A stretch of DNA of 64,000 nucleotides from Paraburkholderia phytofirmans OLGA172 (GCF_001634365.1 NZ_CP014579.1:3162001-3226000); one strand, 5' to 3'. Shown: positions 1-9,594, counted from the stretch's first letter. A program made the numbers and translations. The notes: a model not told the origin generated them from the letters alone.

Positions 1-18
1 ACTCAAGGATTGGAAATA

Positions 19-1428
19 ATGAACACGGTGACTAAACTGAGCCTCGATAACGCTCAGGTCCCGAAGACAAAAGGTCGCCTGCTGATTCTGCTGACACTGG
101 CGATCGGCTTCGTCATGGCGATGATCGATGTAACCGCGGTCAACGTCGCTCTGCCGGACATCTCTCTGAATCTGTCGGTTCCGCTAACCGGCCTGGTGTG
201 GGTGGTCGATGGTTACACCCTGACCTTTGCCGCTCTACTGCTAGCTGGCGGAGCGTTAGCCGACCGCCTCGGATCAAAGCGAATCTATCAAGCGGGATTG
301 ACAGTCTTTTTGCTGAGTTCCGCCTTATGCGGAATCGCGCCAGGCGGCGGCGTTCTCATCGGCGCGCGCTTGTTACAGGGAGCGGGTGCGGCGATGTTCA
401 TGCCGAGCTCGCTCAGCTTGCTCACCCAAACCTTTGAGGATGAACAGGCGCGTATAAAAATGTTTGGCATCTGGTCAGCTATGGTCGGGGCGTCATCGGC
501 CGTCGGACCCCTGATCGGTGGCGTGCTGGTTCATCAGTTCGGCTGGCGCAGCGTATTTTTGATTAATTTACCGATTGGTGTGCTCGGTATTGGACTGACA
601 CAATTCTTGATCCCTGCCACGCCCAAACACGAACACCCGCTATCGCTGATCAGCCATGGACTCGCCGTGCTTGCATTGGGCGCATTGAGTTTCTTTCTGA
701 TCGAAGGGCCGAATCTCGGCTGGCTTTCTGCGCCTGTGATGTCTGCTGCGGCCATCACTGGCGTGACAGTGATCGCGCTTGTGCAACAGGAGCGTAGGGG
801 CGCCCATCCGCTGCTGCCGCGCGCATTGTTCCAGACCTCCAGTTTTACGGCAATCAATGTCATTGGCTTCCTCTTCAACTTCGGTATGTTTGGGCTGATA
901 TTCCTTTTGAGCTTGTATCTACAGCAGGCGCGTGGCGCGGACGCTCTACAGGCCGGCTTACAACTTCTTCCCATAATGATCGGAATTACAGCAGGCAACC
1001 TCTCCTCATCTCGCTACTCTGCGCGTTTCGGAATGCCCAAAGTGATTTTCGTTTGCTCTGGCGCCGCAGCGCTAATGGCGCTTACCGTGGCGGCCGGTCA
1101 AACGTACATGCCCTATCCGCTATTGCTACTCTGTGTGACTACCATGTCTTCGCTTATCGCTGTTGCTATACCAGCGATGACTACTCTGGCGATGCAGATT
1201 GCCGGACGCACCTACGCAAACAGCGCGGCAGCAGCTCTCAATGCGAACCGTCAGATCGGCGCTTTGGTGGGAGTGGCGCTAATGGGAATTATTCTCCACA
1301 CGGTACCCGGCTGGAACGTTCGGTTGCAGCTGGCGTTTGTCGGTCTCACACTGGCTTTTGGTGCAGTCAGTTTTCTGATCTACCGTTTTGTCGGCGTATT
1401 CAAACCCGCCTCACCCGTTGGTGTCTGA
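19..1428 (+). CDS. MFS multidrug efflux transporter, DHA2 (EmrB/QacA) type
   Basis: Inner-membrane proton-coupled exporter of 469 residues. The N-terminal half carries the DHA2 landmarks: an early D-x-T-x-V-N-V-A-L-P helix (about residues 35-45), W-V-V-D-G-Y-T-L in helix 2, and a G-A-R-L-L-Q-G-x-G-A-A segment in helix 4; many hydrophobic helices follow. The ATG at 19 is preferred over the in-frame TTG at 10 because the AAGGA at 5-9 is correctly spaced for 19. A short-chain dehydrogenase follows on the same strand after about 230 bp. The substrate cannot be read from sequence; a TetR or MarR regulator may lie just left of the window. Confidence 0.88.
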   Translation: MNTVTKLSLDNAQVPKTKGRLLILLTLAIGFVMAMIDVTAVNVALPDISLNLSVPLTGLVWVVDGYTLTFAALLLAGGALADRLGSKRIYQAGLTVFLLSSALCGIAPGGGVLIGARLLQGAGAAMFMPSSLSLLTQTFEDEQARIKMFGIWSAMVGASSAVGPLIGGVLVHQFGWRSVFLINLPIGVLGIGLTQFLIPATPKHEHPLSLISHGLAVLALGALSFFLIEGPNLGWLSAPVMSAAAITGVTVIALVQQERRGAHPLLPRALFQTSSFTAINVIGFLFNFGMFGLIFLLSLYLQQARGADALQAGLQLLPIMIGITAGNLSSSRYSARFGMPKVIFVCSGAAALMALTVAAGQTYMPYPLLLLCVTTMSSLIAVAIPAMTTLAMQIAGRTYANSAAAALNANRQIGALVGVALMGIILHTVPGWNVRLQLAFVGLTLAFGAVSFLIYRFVGVFKPASPVGV

Positions 1429-1480
1429 TTGGGTCGAGTTCAATAGATGATTGCATCAACCCGCTCCGACCTAACATGAT

Positions 1481-1507
1481 GAGTCTGGACCGTGCGACTC
1501 CAGATTC
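1481..1507. other. Inverted repeat between MFS and SDR genes
   Basis: Nine-base arms GAGTCTGGA and TCCAGATTC pair with one mismatch around a nine-base loop. No T-run follows, so an intrinsic terminator is weakly supported; it could be an operator for the downstream SDR. Confidence 0.3.
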
Positions 1508-1658
1508 GAAGAATCACTGATGACCTGAACGTCCACACAAGGCTGGTCGGCACTTGACAACACACTGCTCGTTGCAGTTCGCCTTGTCGCAATGCAGATG
1601 GATCCGCATAATGTTCGACGTTCAGTCCCGCATAAACCCTCTTCAAATGGACACGATC

Positions 1659-2405
1659 ATGAATAAGCTCATAGGTAAGGTGGCCGTCGTAACGGGCGCG
1701 TCCAAGGGCATTGGCGCCGCCATTGCCAAGGCACTCGCTGCAGAAGGTGCGTCGGTGGTGGTCAACTATGCCACCAGCAAAGCCGGTGCCGAGACCGTCG
1801 TCGCGGCCATCACAGCTGCCAATGGTAAGGCGATCGCCGTGGGCGGTGATGTCTCGAAGGCGGCAGATGCGCAAAGCATTATCGATGCTGCCATCGAGAC
1901 TTATGGCCGTCTCGATATCCTCGTGAACAATTCGGGAGTCTACGAGTTCGCTCCACTCGAAGAGATCACCGAAGAGCACTTCCATAGGCAGTTCAACATC
2001 AACGTACTTGGATTGCTGCTCACGACACAGGCCGCGATAAAGCACCTCGGCGAGGGCGCGAGCATCATCAACATAAGCTCGGTCGTCAGCCGCATTACCC
2101 CGGTGGCCAGTGCCGTGTACAGCGGCACCAAAGGCGCGGTCGACGCCATTACCGGGGTGTTGGCGCGTGAACTGGGTCCGAAAAAGATCCGTGTGAACGC
2201 TGTCAATCCGGGCGTTATCGTGACCGAAGGCACGCACAGCGCGGGGATTATCGGATCCGCTTTCGACGCGGCCGTGCTCAGCCAGACACCACTCGGCCGT
2301 CTGGGCCAGCCTGATGACATCGCGGCCATAGCGGTCTTTCTGGCATCAGACGACGCACGTTGGCTGACCGGCGAGCAACTTCTCGCCAGCGGGGGAATGC
2401 GTTAG
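1659..2405 (+). CDS. SDR family NAD(P)-dependent oxidoreductase
   Basis: Classical short-chain dehydrogenase of 248 residues. The cofactor motif T-G-A-S-K-G-I-G lies near residues 12-19, N-N-S-G near 90, and the Ser...Tyr-x-x-x-Lys active site is visible (I-N-I-S-S, then Y-S-G-T-K). A P-G motif follows and the C-terminal S-G-G end is intact, so the gene looks complete. ATG at 1659 begins the conserved N terminus; 1647 is an in-frame alternative and neither has a strong ribosome site. A TTGACA hexamer at 1554 could be a -35 box. Substrate unknown; it may work with the preceding exporter in detoxification (inference from position only). Confidence 0.88.
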   Translation: MNKLIGKVAVVTGASKGIGAAIAKALAAEGASVVVNYATSKAGAETVVAAITAANGKAIAVGGDVSKAADAQSIIDAAIETYGRLDILVNNSGVYEFAPLEEITEEHFHRQFNINVLGLLLTTQAAIKHLGEGASIINISSVVSRITPVASAVYSGTKGAVDAITGVLARELGPKKIRVNAVNPGVIVTEGTHSAGIIGSAFDAAVLSQTPLGRLGQPDDIAAIAVFLASDDARWLTGEQLLASGGMR

Positions 2406-2430
2406 TCCACTCGACTCCCTCTCCTGTGCA

Positions 2431-2466
2431 CCCAACCAGCCAAACATCTCGTTCCGGCTGGTTGGG
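2431..2466. repeat. 11-bp perfect inverted repeat at the edge of an IS remnant
   Basis: CCCAACCAGCC and GGCTGGTTGGG pair across a 14-base loop, starting 26 bases after the SDR stop and ending where the transposase-like reading frame begins. It could terminate the SDR transcript or be left over from the IS; no T-run is present. Confidence 0.5.
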
Positions 2467-2628
2467 TTGGAATTCAAGGCAAATCAACAGTATCAGGCCA
2501 CCTGGTCCATCGCCACGATGGCGCGGCTGCTGAAGGTCTCCACCAGCGGCTTCTACGCATGGCTCGGGCGCAAACCGTCTGCGCGTGCGCGCAGCGATAC
2601 GGAGTTGCTGTCGCGCATCCAGACATCA
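2467..2628 (+). pseudogene. IS3-family transposase OrfB N-terminal fragment
   Basis: About 54 codons match the start of IS3-type OrfB proteins: a segment beginning Q-x-x-W-S-I-A-T-M, then [11 protein letters not shown] and a basic stretch leading into D-T-E-L-L-S-R-I. The similarity stops abruptly at about 2628, directly before the stop codon of the leftward MFS gene. No DDE catalytic domain and no OrfA remain, so it is inactive. It marks an old insertion or recombination point between the SDR and the MFS gene. Confidence 0.75.
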
Positions 2629-2630
2629 TG

Positions 2631-3866
2631 TCAGACTCCGCGTAACGGCTTCTGGCAAACCGCCAGCACCGCGCCCGCCGCCAGCAGCAACGCGGAATAA
2701 ACCAGCCCGCGCGCGAGACCGGCGCCATCCGAGACCCAGCCGATCACCATCGGCCCGACGATCTGTCCGAACGCAAACACGATCGTGAATGCGCTGATGC
2801 CCTTGGCCCAGTGACTCACCGGCAAATTGTGGCGCACGAAAGCTGTGGTCGACGCGACGGCTGAGAGAAACGTCGCGCCAAACAGCACGCCGGAGACAAA
2901 CGCCACCCACGGTTGCGTGAACAACGCGGGCAGCAGCGTCGCCACCGCGAGCAATGCGTTGAGTATCGCGAGCGCGTGACCACCGCGCATGCGGTCGAGC
3001 AGACCGGACCACACGCGCGCCGATACCACGGTCGCCACGCCGAGCAACAGGTAAAAGCCCGTCACCACCGCCGCGCTGATGCCCGCGTTGCGCAGGAGCG
3101 CGACGATGAACGTCATGTAGCCGATATAGCCAACGCCGAACAAACCGTAGCCTGCCAGCGCGGGGCTGAAACGCGGCCAACGTGGCGCGTCGGCGATACC
3201 GGAAACATGCGCGGCAGAAGACCCGGCGACATGCGCGCTTTCGACTTTCCTCGCGGCGCCGATGGCGATCGCGGCGAACACCACGCATGCCACCGCCAGC
3301 GCGAACCACGCAAACTGCCAGCCATGCGCGACGTTGAAAATCGTCAACGGCACCAGCACCGACGAGACCACGATGCCCCAACCGGTCCCGCCGTAATACA
3401 AACCGAGCACCAATCCCGCATCGTGCGGTCTCGCCGACGCAAGCCGCGCCGCCAGCACGCCGCCACTGATGAAAATCGCCGCGCTGCTTGCGCCGGTGAT
3501 CACGCGCAACGCGAGCAGCGAATGCGTGTCGGCAAACAGGCCGCTGATCGCCATCAGAAGCGCAGTGGTCACGCAGCCAGCGCCGAACAGCACACCGGCC
3601 GACCAGCGGCGCGCGAGCCGCGGAAAAGCGAGCGCGCCCAGCAGATAGCCCAGCGCATTGGCGGTATTCATCGCGCCAGCTTGAGCGAAGCTCCAGCCGA
3701 GGTCGAGTTTCATCGACGGTAACAGCAGCGCGTACGCGAAGCGGGCAAGGCCCAGTGCGATCGCGCTGCCTAAGGACAGACCGGCGGCCAGCATCAAGGT
3801 GGGCAGGCGCTGCGCCGCTTCGGTGGACGTGTCGGTCGATGCGGCGTCGAGCGTTTTTGTCGGCAT
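2631..3866 (-). CDS. YbfB/YjiJ family MFS transporter
   Basis: Inner-membrane carrier of 411 residues with about 12 hydrophobic helices. The N-terminal segment [14 protein letters not shown] followed by [18 protein letters not shown] is the hallmark of the YbfB/YjiJ branch of the major facilitator superfamily. Its stop abuts the IS3 remnant, so its downstream flank has been rearranged. The phosphopantetheinyl transferase upstream on the same strand is 140 bp away, so co-transcription is possible but unproven. Substrate unknown. Confidence 0.85.
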   Translation of the reverse strand: MPTKTLDAASTDTSTEAAQRLPTLMLAAGLSLGSAIALGLARFAYALLLPSMKLDLGWSFAQAGAMNTANALGYLLGALAFPRLARRWSAGVLFGAGCVTTALLMAISGLFADTHSLLALRVITGASSAAIFISGGVLAARLASARPHDAGLVLGLYYGGTGWGIVVSSVLVPLTIFNVAHGWQFAWFALAVACVVFAAIAIGAARKVESAHVAGSSAAHVSGIADAPRWPRFSPALAGYGLFGVGYIGYMTFIVALLRNAGISAAVVTGFYLLLGVATVVSARVWSGLLDRMRGGHALAILNALLAVATLLPALFTQPWVAFVSGVLFGATFLSAVASTTAFVRHNLPVSHWAKGISAFTIVFAFGQIVGPMVIGWVSDGAGLARGLVYSALLLAAGAVLAVCQKPLRGV

Positions 3867-4006
3867 TGGCTAGCGTGGGTAGATAAGGGTGCGGCAAGCT
3901 TGCTGCGGCATTTCGCCATCATATCCGGGGGCGCCTTGCGCGGCTGACCGTTAGTTGCGGAACAGGCGCTCATGGCCTGCGGCGGCGCTGCCGAAACCTT
4001 GCGTTT

Positions 4007-4708
4007 TCAACTAGTGCAGAACGTTTTCGTCGACCACGCCACGCATGCGGAATAACCTTCCGGCGCCGAGATCCAGCGCGCAGCGATCTCGCGCATGTCA
4101 TCCGAAGTCTCATTGCGTAGCGTCACCAGCGTGCTGTCGCGCGGCAGCACCGTCAGATGCTGTAAGCCGCGCGTGATGCCCACGCCCGTCGTTTTGACGA
4201 ACGCCTCTTTCGCGACCCATGCGTCGTAAAACGCACCGATCTGCTGCGTGACGTCTAGCCGCTCGAGCCACGCCGCTTCGCTTGAATCAAGCGTCGACGA
4301 TGCGATCGAACGCCAATCGAAGGTATCGCTGTATTGCTCGATATCGACGCCGACGCGTCGGCACGACGACATCGCGATGAGTCCATGCGCGCCCGCATGC
4401 GAGACGTTGAAGTCGCATGCATTGGAATCGGCGAGACAGGGACGGTTGTTCGCATCGAGCGTGAAGCGGACAGCGTGCGCCGCAATGCCGAGATAACTTG
4501 CGAGTTGCTCGCGCAGCGCCACGCGCACGGACGCGAAACGAAGCGCATCTTCGTGGCGGCGAAAGTTGCCGGCTCTCGCGCGCTCATCATCGCTGAGCGC
4601 CGCGAAGACGGCGTTGTCCAGTGAGGTGTCGAAAGCGAAATCGACCCGCCACAACGAAATGTCGGGCGGACCGTCATGGGATAACGCAATAAGTTCGATC
4701 GAATACAT
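4007..4708 (-). CDS. 4'-phosphopantetheinyl transferase, Sfp type
   Basis: Transfers the 4'-phosphopantetheine arm of CoA to a serine of acyl or peptidyl carrier proteins. The 233-residue length fits Sfp-type enzymes. Two hallmark motifs are present: G-V-D-I-E (Mg/CoA binding, after an F-N-V-S-H-A segment) and W-V-A-K-E-A-F-V-K in the C-terminal half. The start at 4708 gives M-Y-S-I-E-L; the frame stays open further upstream, but that stretch is antisense to the MFS gene and is not protein-like. No polyketide or non-ribosomal peptide genes lie in the window, so its carrier-protein partner is elsewhere. Confidence 0.88.
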   Translation of the reverse strand: MYSIELIALSHDGPPDISLWRVDFAFDTSLDNAVFAALSDDERARAGNFRRHEDALRFASVRVALREQLASYLGIAAHAVRFTLDANNRPCLADSNACDFNVSHAGAHGLIAMSSCRRVGVDIEQYSDTFDWRSIASSTLDSSEAAWLERLDVTQQIGAFYDAWVAKEAFVKTTGVGITRGLQHLTVLPRDSTLVTLRNETSDDMREIAARWISAPEGYSACVAWSTKTFCTS

Positions 4709-4791
4709 CGCGAAGGTTCGGACGTTAGACGCGTGGTCGCAAGGGAATACGCGCGACTCTACCCGATATGACGTTCGACCCCGTTCGATCT

Positions 4792-6120
4792 TTAGATGCG
4801 CTTCGCTTCTTTCGGCACGCCAATCAGCAACGCCACACCGCTGACAAACAGCAGCGCGGTCAGCACATACAGCGCATTGTCCATGCTGCCGGTGTGCGTC
4901 TTGATCAAACCGATCACCCACGGGCTGACAATTCCGCTCGTAATGCCGATACTGCTGATCAGCGCAATGCCGGCCGCCGCCGCGGTGCCGGACAGATAGC
5001 CCGACGGCACGGTCCAGAAAATCGGCAACGCGGCGAAGATCAGCACGGCTGCCAGCGAGAGAATCGCGAGCATCGCCGGGAAGCTGCTCAAATGCAGCGT
5101 TAGCAGGGAAAGCGCGATGCCGCCGCCGACCGTGCAAACCGCAAAGTGCCGGCGCCGTTCGCCACGGCGATCCGAGTTGCGCGCAATCAGAATCAGGCCC
5201 ACTGCGCCGACTGCATTCGGAATGACGGTGTACAGGCTGATCGCCAGCACATCGTGAACACCGAAGTCGCGAATCATCAACGGCATCCAGAAGTTCAGCG
5301 TCAACGACGCGCAGGTGAGCGAGAAATAGATGAACGCGAACAGATACACCCGCGGATTGCGCAGCGCCTGCATGACGGAGCGCGATGAATGTGCGTCCGA
5401 TGAAACACGGCGATCCTCATCGCGTTGCGCAATCAGTTGCGCCTTCTCGGCGGCGTTGAGCCACGTTGCATGTTGCGGACCGTCGACCAGATAAAACGCG
5501 GCGAGCAGACCGAGTACGATGGCTGGCGCGCCTTCGATCACGAACATCCATTGCCAGCCGAACAGCCCCATCACGCCGCCCATATCGCGCATGATCCAGC
5601 CGGACACCAGGCCGCCGAGCACCCCCGCCACCGCGACGCCCGCGAAGAAAATCGACAGCACGGCGGCGCGCCGCCGCGCCGGGTACCAATAGGTCAGATA
5701 CAGCACGATGCCGGGGAAGAACCCTGCTTCGAACACACCGAGCATGAACCGCAGCACGTAGAAATGCGGGGGCTTCGACACCAGCATCATGCCGACCGAT
5801 GCAATGCCCCATAGCAGCATGATCCGCGTGAAGGTGCGGCGTGCGCCGAAGCGCGCCAGCAGCATGTTACTCGGCACTTCACACAACACATAGCCGATAT
5901 AAAAGACCGCTGCGCCTAAACCGTACATGGCGTCGCTAAAACCAAGGTCGTGCTTCATCTGCAACTGCGCGAAGCCGATGTTGATGCGGTCGAGAAACGA
6001 CACCACGTAACACAGGAACAGAAACGGAATGATCCGCATCGAGACCTTGCGATATAACAGGTCGTCTTGCACAGCAGCGGATGCACCCGGCGCGTGCGTG
6101 GGGGCGAGGGATTGGCTCAT
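4792..6120 (-). CDS. MFS transporter, anion:cation symporter (ACS) family
   Basis: 442-residue carrier. The N terminus reads R-K-V-S-M-R-I-I-P-F, then a helix with F-L-D-R-I-N-I-G-F-A, then E-V-P-S-N-M-L-L-A-R-F-G-A-R, all diagnostic of the ACS family that imports organic acids and aromatic acids with protons. A GGAG precedes the ATG at 6120. It is the last gene of a leftward unit with the metallo-hydrolase, FAD monooxygenase and DUF2783 protein, so it probably imports the aromatic or organic-acid substrate of that monooxygenase (inference from context). Confidence 0.88.
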   Translation of the reverse strand: MSQSLAPTHAPGASAAVQDDLLYRKVSMRIIPFLFLCYVVSFLDRINIGFAQLQMKHDLGFSDAMYGLGAAVFYIGYVLCEVPSNMLLARFGARRTFTRIMLLWGIASVGMMLVSKPPHFYVLRFMLGVFEAGFFPGIVLYLTYWYPARRRAAVLSIFFAGVAVAGVLGGLVSGWIMRDMGGVMGLFGWQWMFVIEGAPAIVLGLLAAFYLVDGPQHATWLNAAEKAQLIAQRDEDRRVSSDAHSSRSVMQALRNPRVYLFAFIYFSLTCASLTLNFWMPLMIRDFGVHDVLAISLYTVIPNAVGAVGLILIARNSDRRGERRRHFAVCTVGGGIALSLLTLHLSSFPAMLAILSLAAVLIFAALPIFWTVPSGYLSGTAAAAGIALISSIGITSGIVSPWVIGLIKTHTGSMDNALYVLTALLFVSGVALLIGVPKEAKRI

Positions 6121-6195
6121 CGGTTATCTCCAAACGTGAGGGTCCAACGGACCCGCTGGGTCCGGCGTCTTGATGCGCCGCGTTTCTGGTTTCTA

Positions 6196-6441
6196 CTAGA
6201 ACGGCATGCGGCCGCACAGATGCGCCTGTGCGCCTTGCACCGAAGCGTCGGTCACGCCTTCGCGTGCGTGCCGCATCGCTTCGAGCAGCGTCGCGTGATC
6301 GCCGATATGGTTGGCGAGCAACAGGATCAGTTGCGCATTGGCCGACTGACTCTGCGCATCATCGAGATCGCGATGCATATCGATCAGCGCCTCGTAGAAA
6401 TCGTCGGGGCGGGCAAGGTTGGGTTGCGTGTTCAATGCCAT
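6196..6441 (-). CDS. DUF2783 domain small protein
   Basis: 81-residue soluble protein with the conserved pattern of DUF2783: an N-terminal D-D-F-Y-E-A-L-I segment, a helix with L-I-L-L-L-A-N-H-I-G-D, and a C-terminal A-R-E-G-V motif. A strong GGAGGAG precedes the ATG at 6441. It lies between the FAD monooxygenase and the ACS transporter. Members of this family are often found next to group A flavin monooxygenases, suggesting an accessory role, but no biochemical function is established that I know of. Confidence 0.75.
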   Translation of the reverse strand: MALNTQPNLARPDDFYEALIDMHRDLDDAQSQSANAQLILLLANHIGDHATLLEAMRHAREGVTDASVQGAQAHLCGRMPF

Positions 6442-6580
6442 GACTGTCTCCTCCTATTTGCTTTTGCCGATGGGCTGCTGGGCTGCGTGTGTCGGCCAGG
6501 CTGCATGCGCTGCAAATCATGCGCCTGCCGCGCTCACCACGTTTTAGCCCTGTGCCATCTTCGCTGCGTTTGCCCCGCCC

Positions 6581-8290
6581 TCAGGCCGTGCCTTCCACGC
6601 ATAACGCTCGCTTCAACGCACCTTCCACAAAGCTCACGTCGAGTTGCCGCCAGCGCGCGCAGACATGCTGGTCCGGGCGGATCAAATAGAACGTGCCAGC
6701 TTTGCCGTCATAACGAGCGGCTGCAAGACTGTCCATGTCGCGCACCACCGTTGCAGCCGAAACCGCCGCGACCTGCGTATCACCACTCGTCACCACAACG
6801 AGCTTCAGCGGAATCGGCCCGCTTCGCAATGCATCGAACGCAGCTTGCGTCGCCTGATCGATAGCTTGCGAGCCGCAGAACAACACGCCCGTGAATTGCT
6901 GGCCGAGTTGCTGTAACAGCCATGCCGGTTGCCCCGCCGCATGAACCGGCGCATCGACGCACGATGCCCCCGGCACCATCAGACCTTCGAAGCTGTCGCT
7001 GTCCGATGTATTCAGCGGGGAATCACGCAACACCGCCGGCACCGAGAGGCGGCCGCTATTCGTCAACTGTCGCGCGAACGGGTGATGCCGTGCGAGCTTC
7101 AACACAGCATCGCGGAACACGCGGCTAACCGGGCTCTTCGGCGTAATGAAATCGGTCGAGCGCGTGGAGTTGCGAATGTTTTCGTCGGCGGCGAATTCGC
7201 GCTCGCTTGCATACGTGTCGAGCAACGCGTCGGAGGCTTCGCCTTCGAGGACCATCGCCAGTTTCCATGCGAGGTTTTCCGCGTCCTGCACGCCGCTATT
7301 CGCACCGCGCGCGCCGAACGGCGACACGCCATGCGCGGAATCGCCCGCGAACAGCACGTTGCCATGCCGGAAGCGTTCCATGCGCAAACACGAAAACGTA
7401 TAGACGCTGACCCATTCCAGTTCAAACTTCGCGTCCGGTCCGAGCAACGCACGCACGCGCGGGATCACACGGTCCGGCGTTTTTTCCAGCACCGGATCGG
7501 CGTCCCAGCCTAACTGGAAATCGATCCGCCACACGTTATCCGGCTGACGATGCAACAGCACCGATTGATGCGGATGGAACGGCGGATCGAACCAGAACCA
7601 CCGCTCGGTCGGAAACTCCGCTTCCATCTTCACGTCGGCGATCAGGAAGCGGTCTTTAAATGTGACGCCCTTGCTGTCGAGCCCCATCAGATTACGCATC
7701 GGACTGCGCGAGCCGTCGGCGGCCACCACATAGCGGCCGCATAACGGGTACTGGCCGTTGGGCGTGTCGACGGTCAGCGTCACGCTGGCGTCTTGCGTAC
7801 CTGGCGTGCCGTTCTGTTGCACGCCAACCACTTTGCTCTTCCACCGGATCTCGAGATTCGGCATCTCCTGCGCGCGTTCGAGCAGAAAGCCTTCGACGTA
7901 GTACTGCTGCAGGTTGATGAACGCGGGCCGGTGGTGGCCCGCCTCCGGCTGCAGATTGAACGTGTACACCAGTTCATCTTTCAGGAACACCTTGCCGACA
8001 TTCCAGCTGATGCCCTTGTCCACCATCCGCTGCCCGCAGCCGAGCCGATCGAAGATATCGAGCGAACGCTTCGAGAAGCAGATCGCCCGCGAACCGGTGG
8101 ATAACGAACCATCGTCGTCGACCAGCACAACCGGCACGCCCTGCTGCGCGATATCGATCGCGGTAGCGAGGCCCACCGGTCCCGCGCCGACCACGATCAC
8201 GGGATAAGTCGTCTGCTCCGCATCGCTTTGCCTGCTTTGTTCGCGGCACGGCTGATACTCGAACGACAGCGTCTGGTAGTTGATGCTCAT
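6581..8290 (-). CDS. FAD-dependent aromatic monooxygenase, group A
   Basis: 569-residue flavoprotein hydroxylase. G-A-G-P-V-G at residues 35-40 is the FAD Rossmann motif. The A-A-D-G-S-R-S-P motif near residue 190 is the DG motif that contacts both FAD and NAD(P)H, and A-G-D-S-A-H near residue 315 binds the FAD ribityl chain. The C-terminal thioredoxin-like region is typical of PheA/MhpA-type enzymes, which hydroxylate phenolic rings using NAD(P)H and O2. The start at 8290 has GGAG upstream; the frame continues 49 codons further without protein-like content. Downstream DUF2783 and ACS transporter genes and the upstream metallo-hydrolase suggest a catabolic operon for an unidentified aromatic compound. 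Confidence 0.87.
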   Translation of the reverse strand: MSINYQTLSFEYQPCREQSRQSDAEQTTYPVIVVGAGPVGLATAIDIAQQGVPVVLVDDDGSLSTGSRAICFSKRSLDIFDRLGCGQRMVDKGISWNVGKVFLKDELVYTFNLQPEAGHHRPAFINLQQYYVEGFLLERAQEMPNLEIRWKSKVVGVQQNGTPGTQDASVTLTVDTPNGQYPLCGRYVVAADGSRSPMRNLMGLDSKGVTFKDRFLIADVKMEAEFPTERWFWFDPPFHPHQSVLLHRQPDNVWRIDFQLGWDADPVLEKTPDRVIPRVRALLGPDAKFELEWVSVYTFSCLRMERFRHGNVLFAGDSAHGVSPFGARGANSGVQDAENLAWKLAMVLEGEASDALLDTYASEREFAADENIRNSTRSTDFITPKSPVSRVFRDAVLKLARHHPFARQLTNSGRLSVPAVLRDSPLNTSDSDSFEGLMVPGASCVDAPVHAAGQPAWLLQQLGQQFTGVLFCGSQAIDQATQAAFDALRSGPIPLKLVVVTSGDTQVAAVSAATVVRDMDSLAAARYDGKAGTFYLIRPDQHVCARWRQLDVSFVEGALKRALCVEGTA

Positions 8291-8348
8291 CTTGTGTCTC
8301 CGTCCTTCTCTGCTCTGCTTGGCGCGTTCCGGCATTTCTATGCGCTTA

Positions 8349-9308
8349 TCAGGCTTGCAGCGCGTCCCACATTTCCTTGTCGCGCTGCGCGGTCCAGATG
8401 CGTGGATGCGTGATGCCGCTCGCTTCGTCGAAGGCACGCGAGACGTCGAACGGCAGGCAGTGCTCGTAGATGAACACGTGGCCGAACTTCGGGTCCATCG
8501 CCTTGCGCGTGTGCGTCATTGCGGCCTTCAGATCGAGTTTCTGTTCGACGGCTTCGCGGCCTTGCTGCAGCAGCGTGGTGACGAAGTCCTTCGTGTAATC
8601 GAGGCCCTTGTTGACGTCTTCCGGCGTGGTCAAGGCGGGACCGCGGCCCGGCACCAGCTTCTCGGCCTTCAGCGCGCGCAGTGCTTCGAGCGTGGCGGGC
8701 CATTGTTCGAGTTGAGCATCGCCGCAATAGCAGGCTGCGTCGTATTCGACCAGGTCGCCGGAGAACAACACCTTCTGCGACGGCAGCCACACCACCGTAT
8801 CGCCCTTCGTGTGACCCGCGCCCAGATGCGCGATACGCACTTCGAGCTTGCCGAGGAACAGTGTCATTTCTTTTTCGAACACGAGCGTCGGCCACGTCAG
8901 GCCCGGCACTGTCTCAACACCCGCGAACAGGCGCGGAAAGCGTTCGATTTCCGACTTCATGTCCGCTTCGCCACGCTCGACGATCATCTCGTACGTGCCG
9001 CGGCTCGCAATCACTTCCTGCGCGCCTTCTTCGAAATACGCCGACGCGCCGAGCACGCGCACCGCGTGGTAGTGCGACAGCACGACGTACTTGATCGGTT
9101 TGTCGGTAACGCTGCGAATCTTCGCGATGAGGTCCTGCGCCATGGCCGGCGTGGCGGTAGTGTCGACGATCAGCACACCGTCGTCGCCGATGATCACGCC
9201 CGAGTTCGGATCGCCTTCAGCGGTGTACGCGTAAGCGTTCTCGGACAGCTTGGTCCATGTGACTTTCTTGACTTCCAGGTCGGCCTGGGATGCGAATGCC
9301 TTTGCCAT
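8349..9308 (-). CDS. MBL-fold metallo-hydrolase with non-canonical metal motif
   Basis: 319-residue soluble protein of metallo-beta-lactamase fold. The first metal motif, normally H-x-H-x-D-H, reads H79-Y-H-A-V-R84: the Asp and third His are replaced. The later ligands look conserved: G-x-G-H166-T-K-G-D, then S-G-D185-L. This suggests a mononuclear or altered metal site. ATG at 9308 has GGGAG upstream; a TTG five codons earlier is less likely. It heads the leftward unit with the FAD monooxygenase and is divergent from two IclR genes, so it may hydrolyse a lactone or thioester intermediate (inference). Confidence 0.82.
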   Translation of the reverse strand: MAKAFASQADLEVKKVTWTKLSENAYAYTAEGDPNSGVIIGDDGVLIVDTTATPAMAQDLIAKIRSVTDKPIKYVVLSHYHAVRVLGASAYFEEGAQEVIASRGTYEMIVERGEADMKSEIERFPRLFAGVETVPGLTWPTLVFEKEMTLFLGKLEVRIAHLGAGHTKGDTVVWLPSQKVLFSGDLVEYDAACYCGDAQLEQWPATLEALRALKAEKLVPGRGPALTTPEDVNKGLDYTKDFVTTLLQQGREAVEQKLDLKAAMTHTRKAMDPKFGHVFIYEHCLPFDVSRAFDEASGITHPRIWTAQRDKEMWDALQA

Positions 9309-9478
9309 GTTTGTCTCCCTCAAAAGTTGGACGTGAGGCGAGACGGCCGGCTACGCGCGTTCAGATTTCAGATGCGCAGGCTGACTGTAGTGGAGCTTGT
9401 CTCGCCCCGTTTTGACTCTGTGACTGCACCGGTATGTCGGGGTGAATGCATCTTATGGCCGGGCGAGTTTATTTGTCA

Positions 9479-9498
9479 ATAGCGAAATGTATCGCTAT
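9479..9498. promoter_or_regulatory. Perfect palindrome, candidate IclR operator
   Basis: ATAGCGAAATGTATCGCTAT has seven-base arms (ATAGCGA/TCGCTAT) around a six-base spacer. It lies in the 286-bp divergent region between the metallo-hydrolase start (9308) and the first IclR start (9595). Position and symmetry fit a dimeric regulator controlling both directions; no other function is visible in that intergenic stretch. Confidence 0.6.
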
Positions 9499-9594
9499 AT
9501 GCAAACTTCTGAACGTCTAAGATGACGACATGAAGGCGCGGGTTTTCGCGCAGGCTTCGGCTAACATGGACCCTTTTTACGGACGAGCGCGGGT

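Noticed and set aside
2626..3897. 423-codon leftward frame overlapping the YbfB/YjiJ MFS gene
   Set aside because: Different frame of the same strand as the MFS gene, Arg-rich, no helices; the 411-residue frame carries the family motifs.
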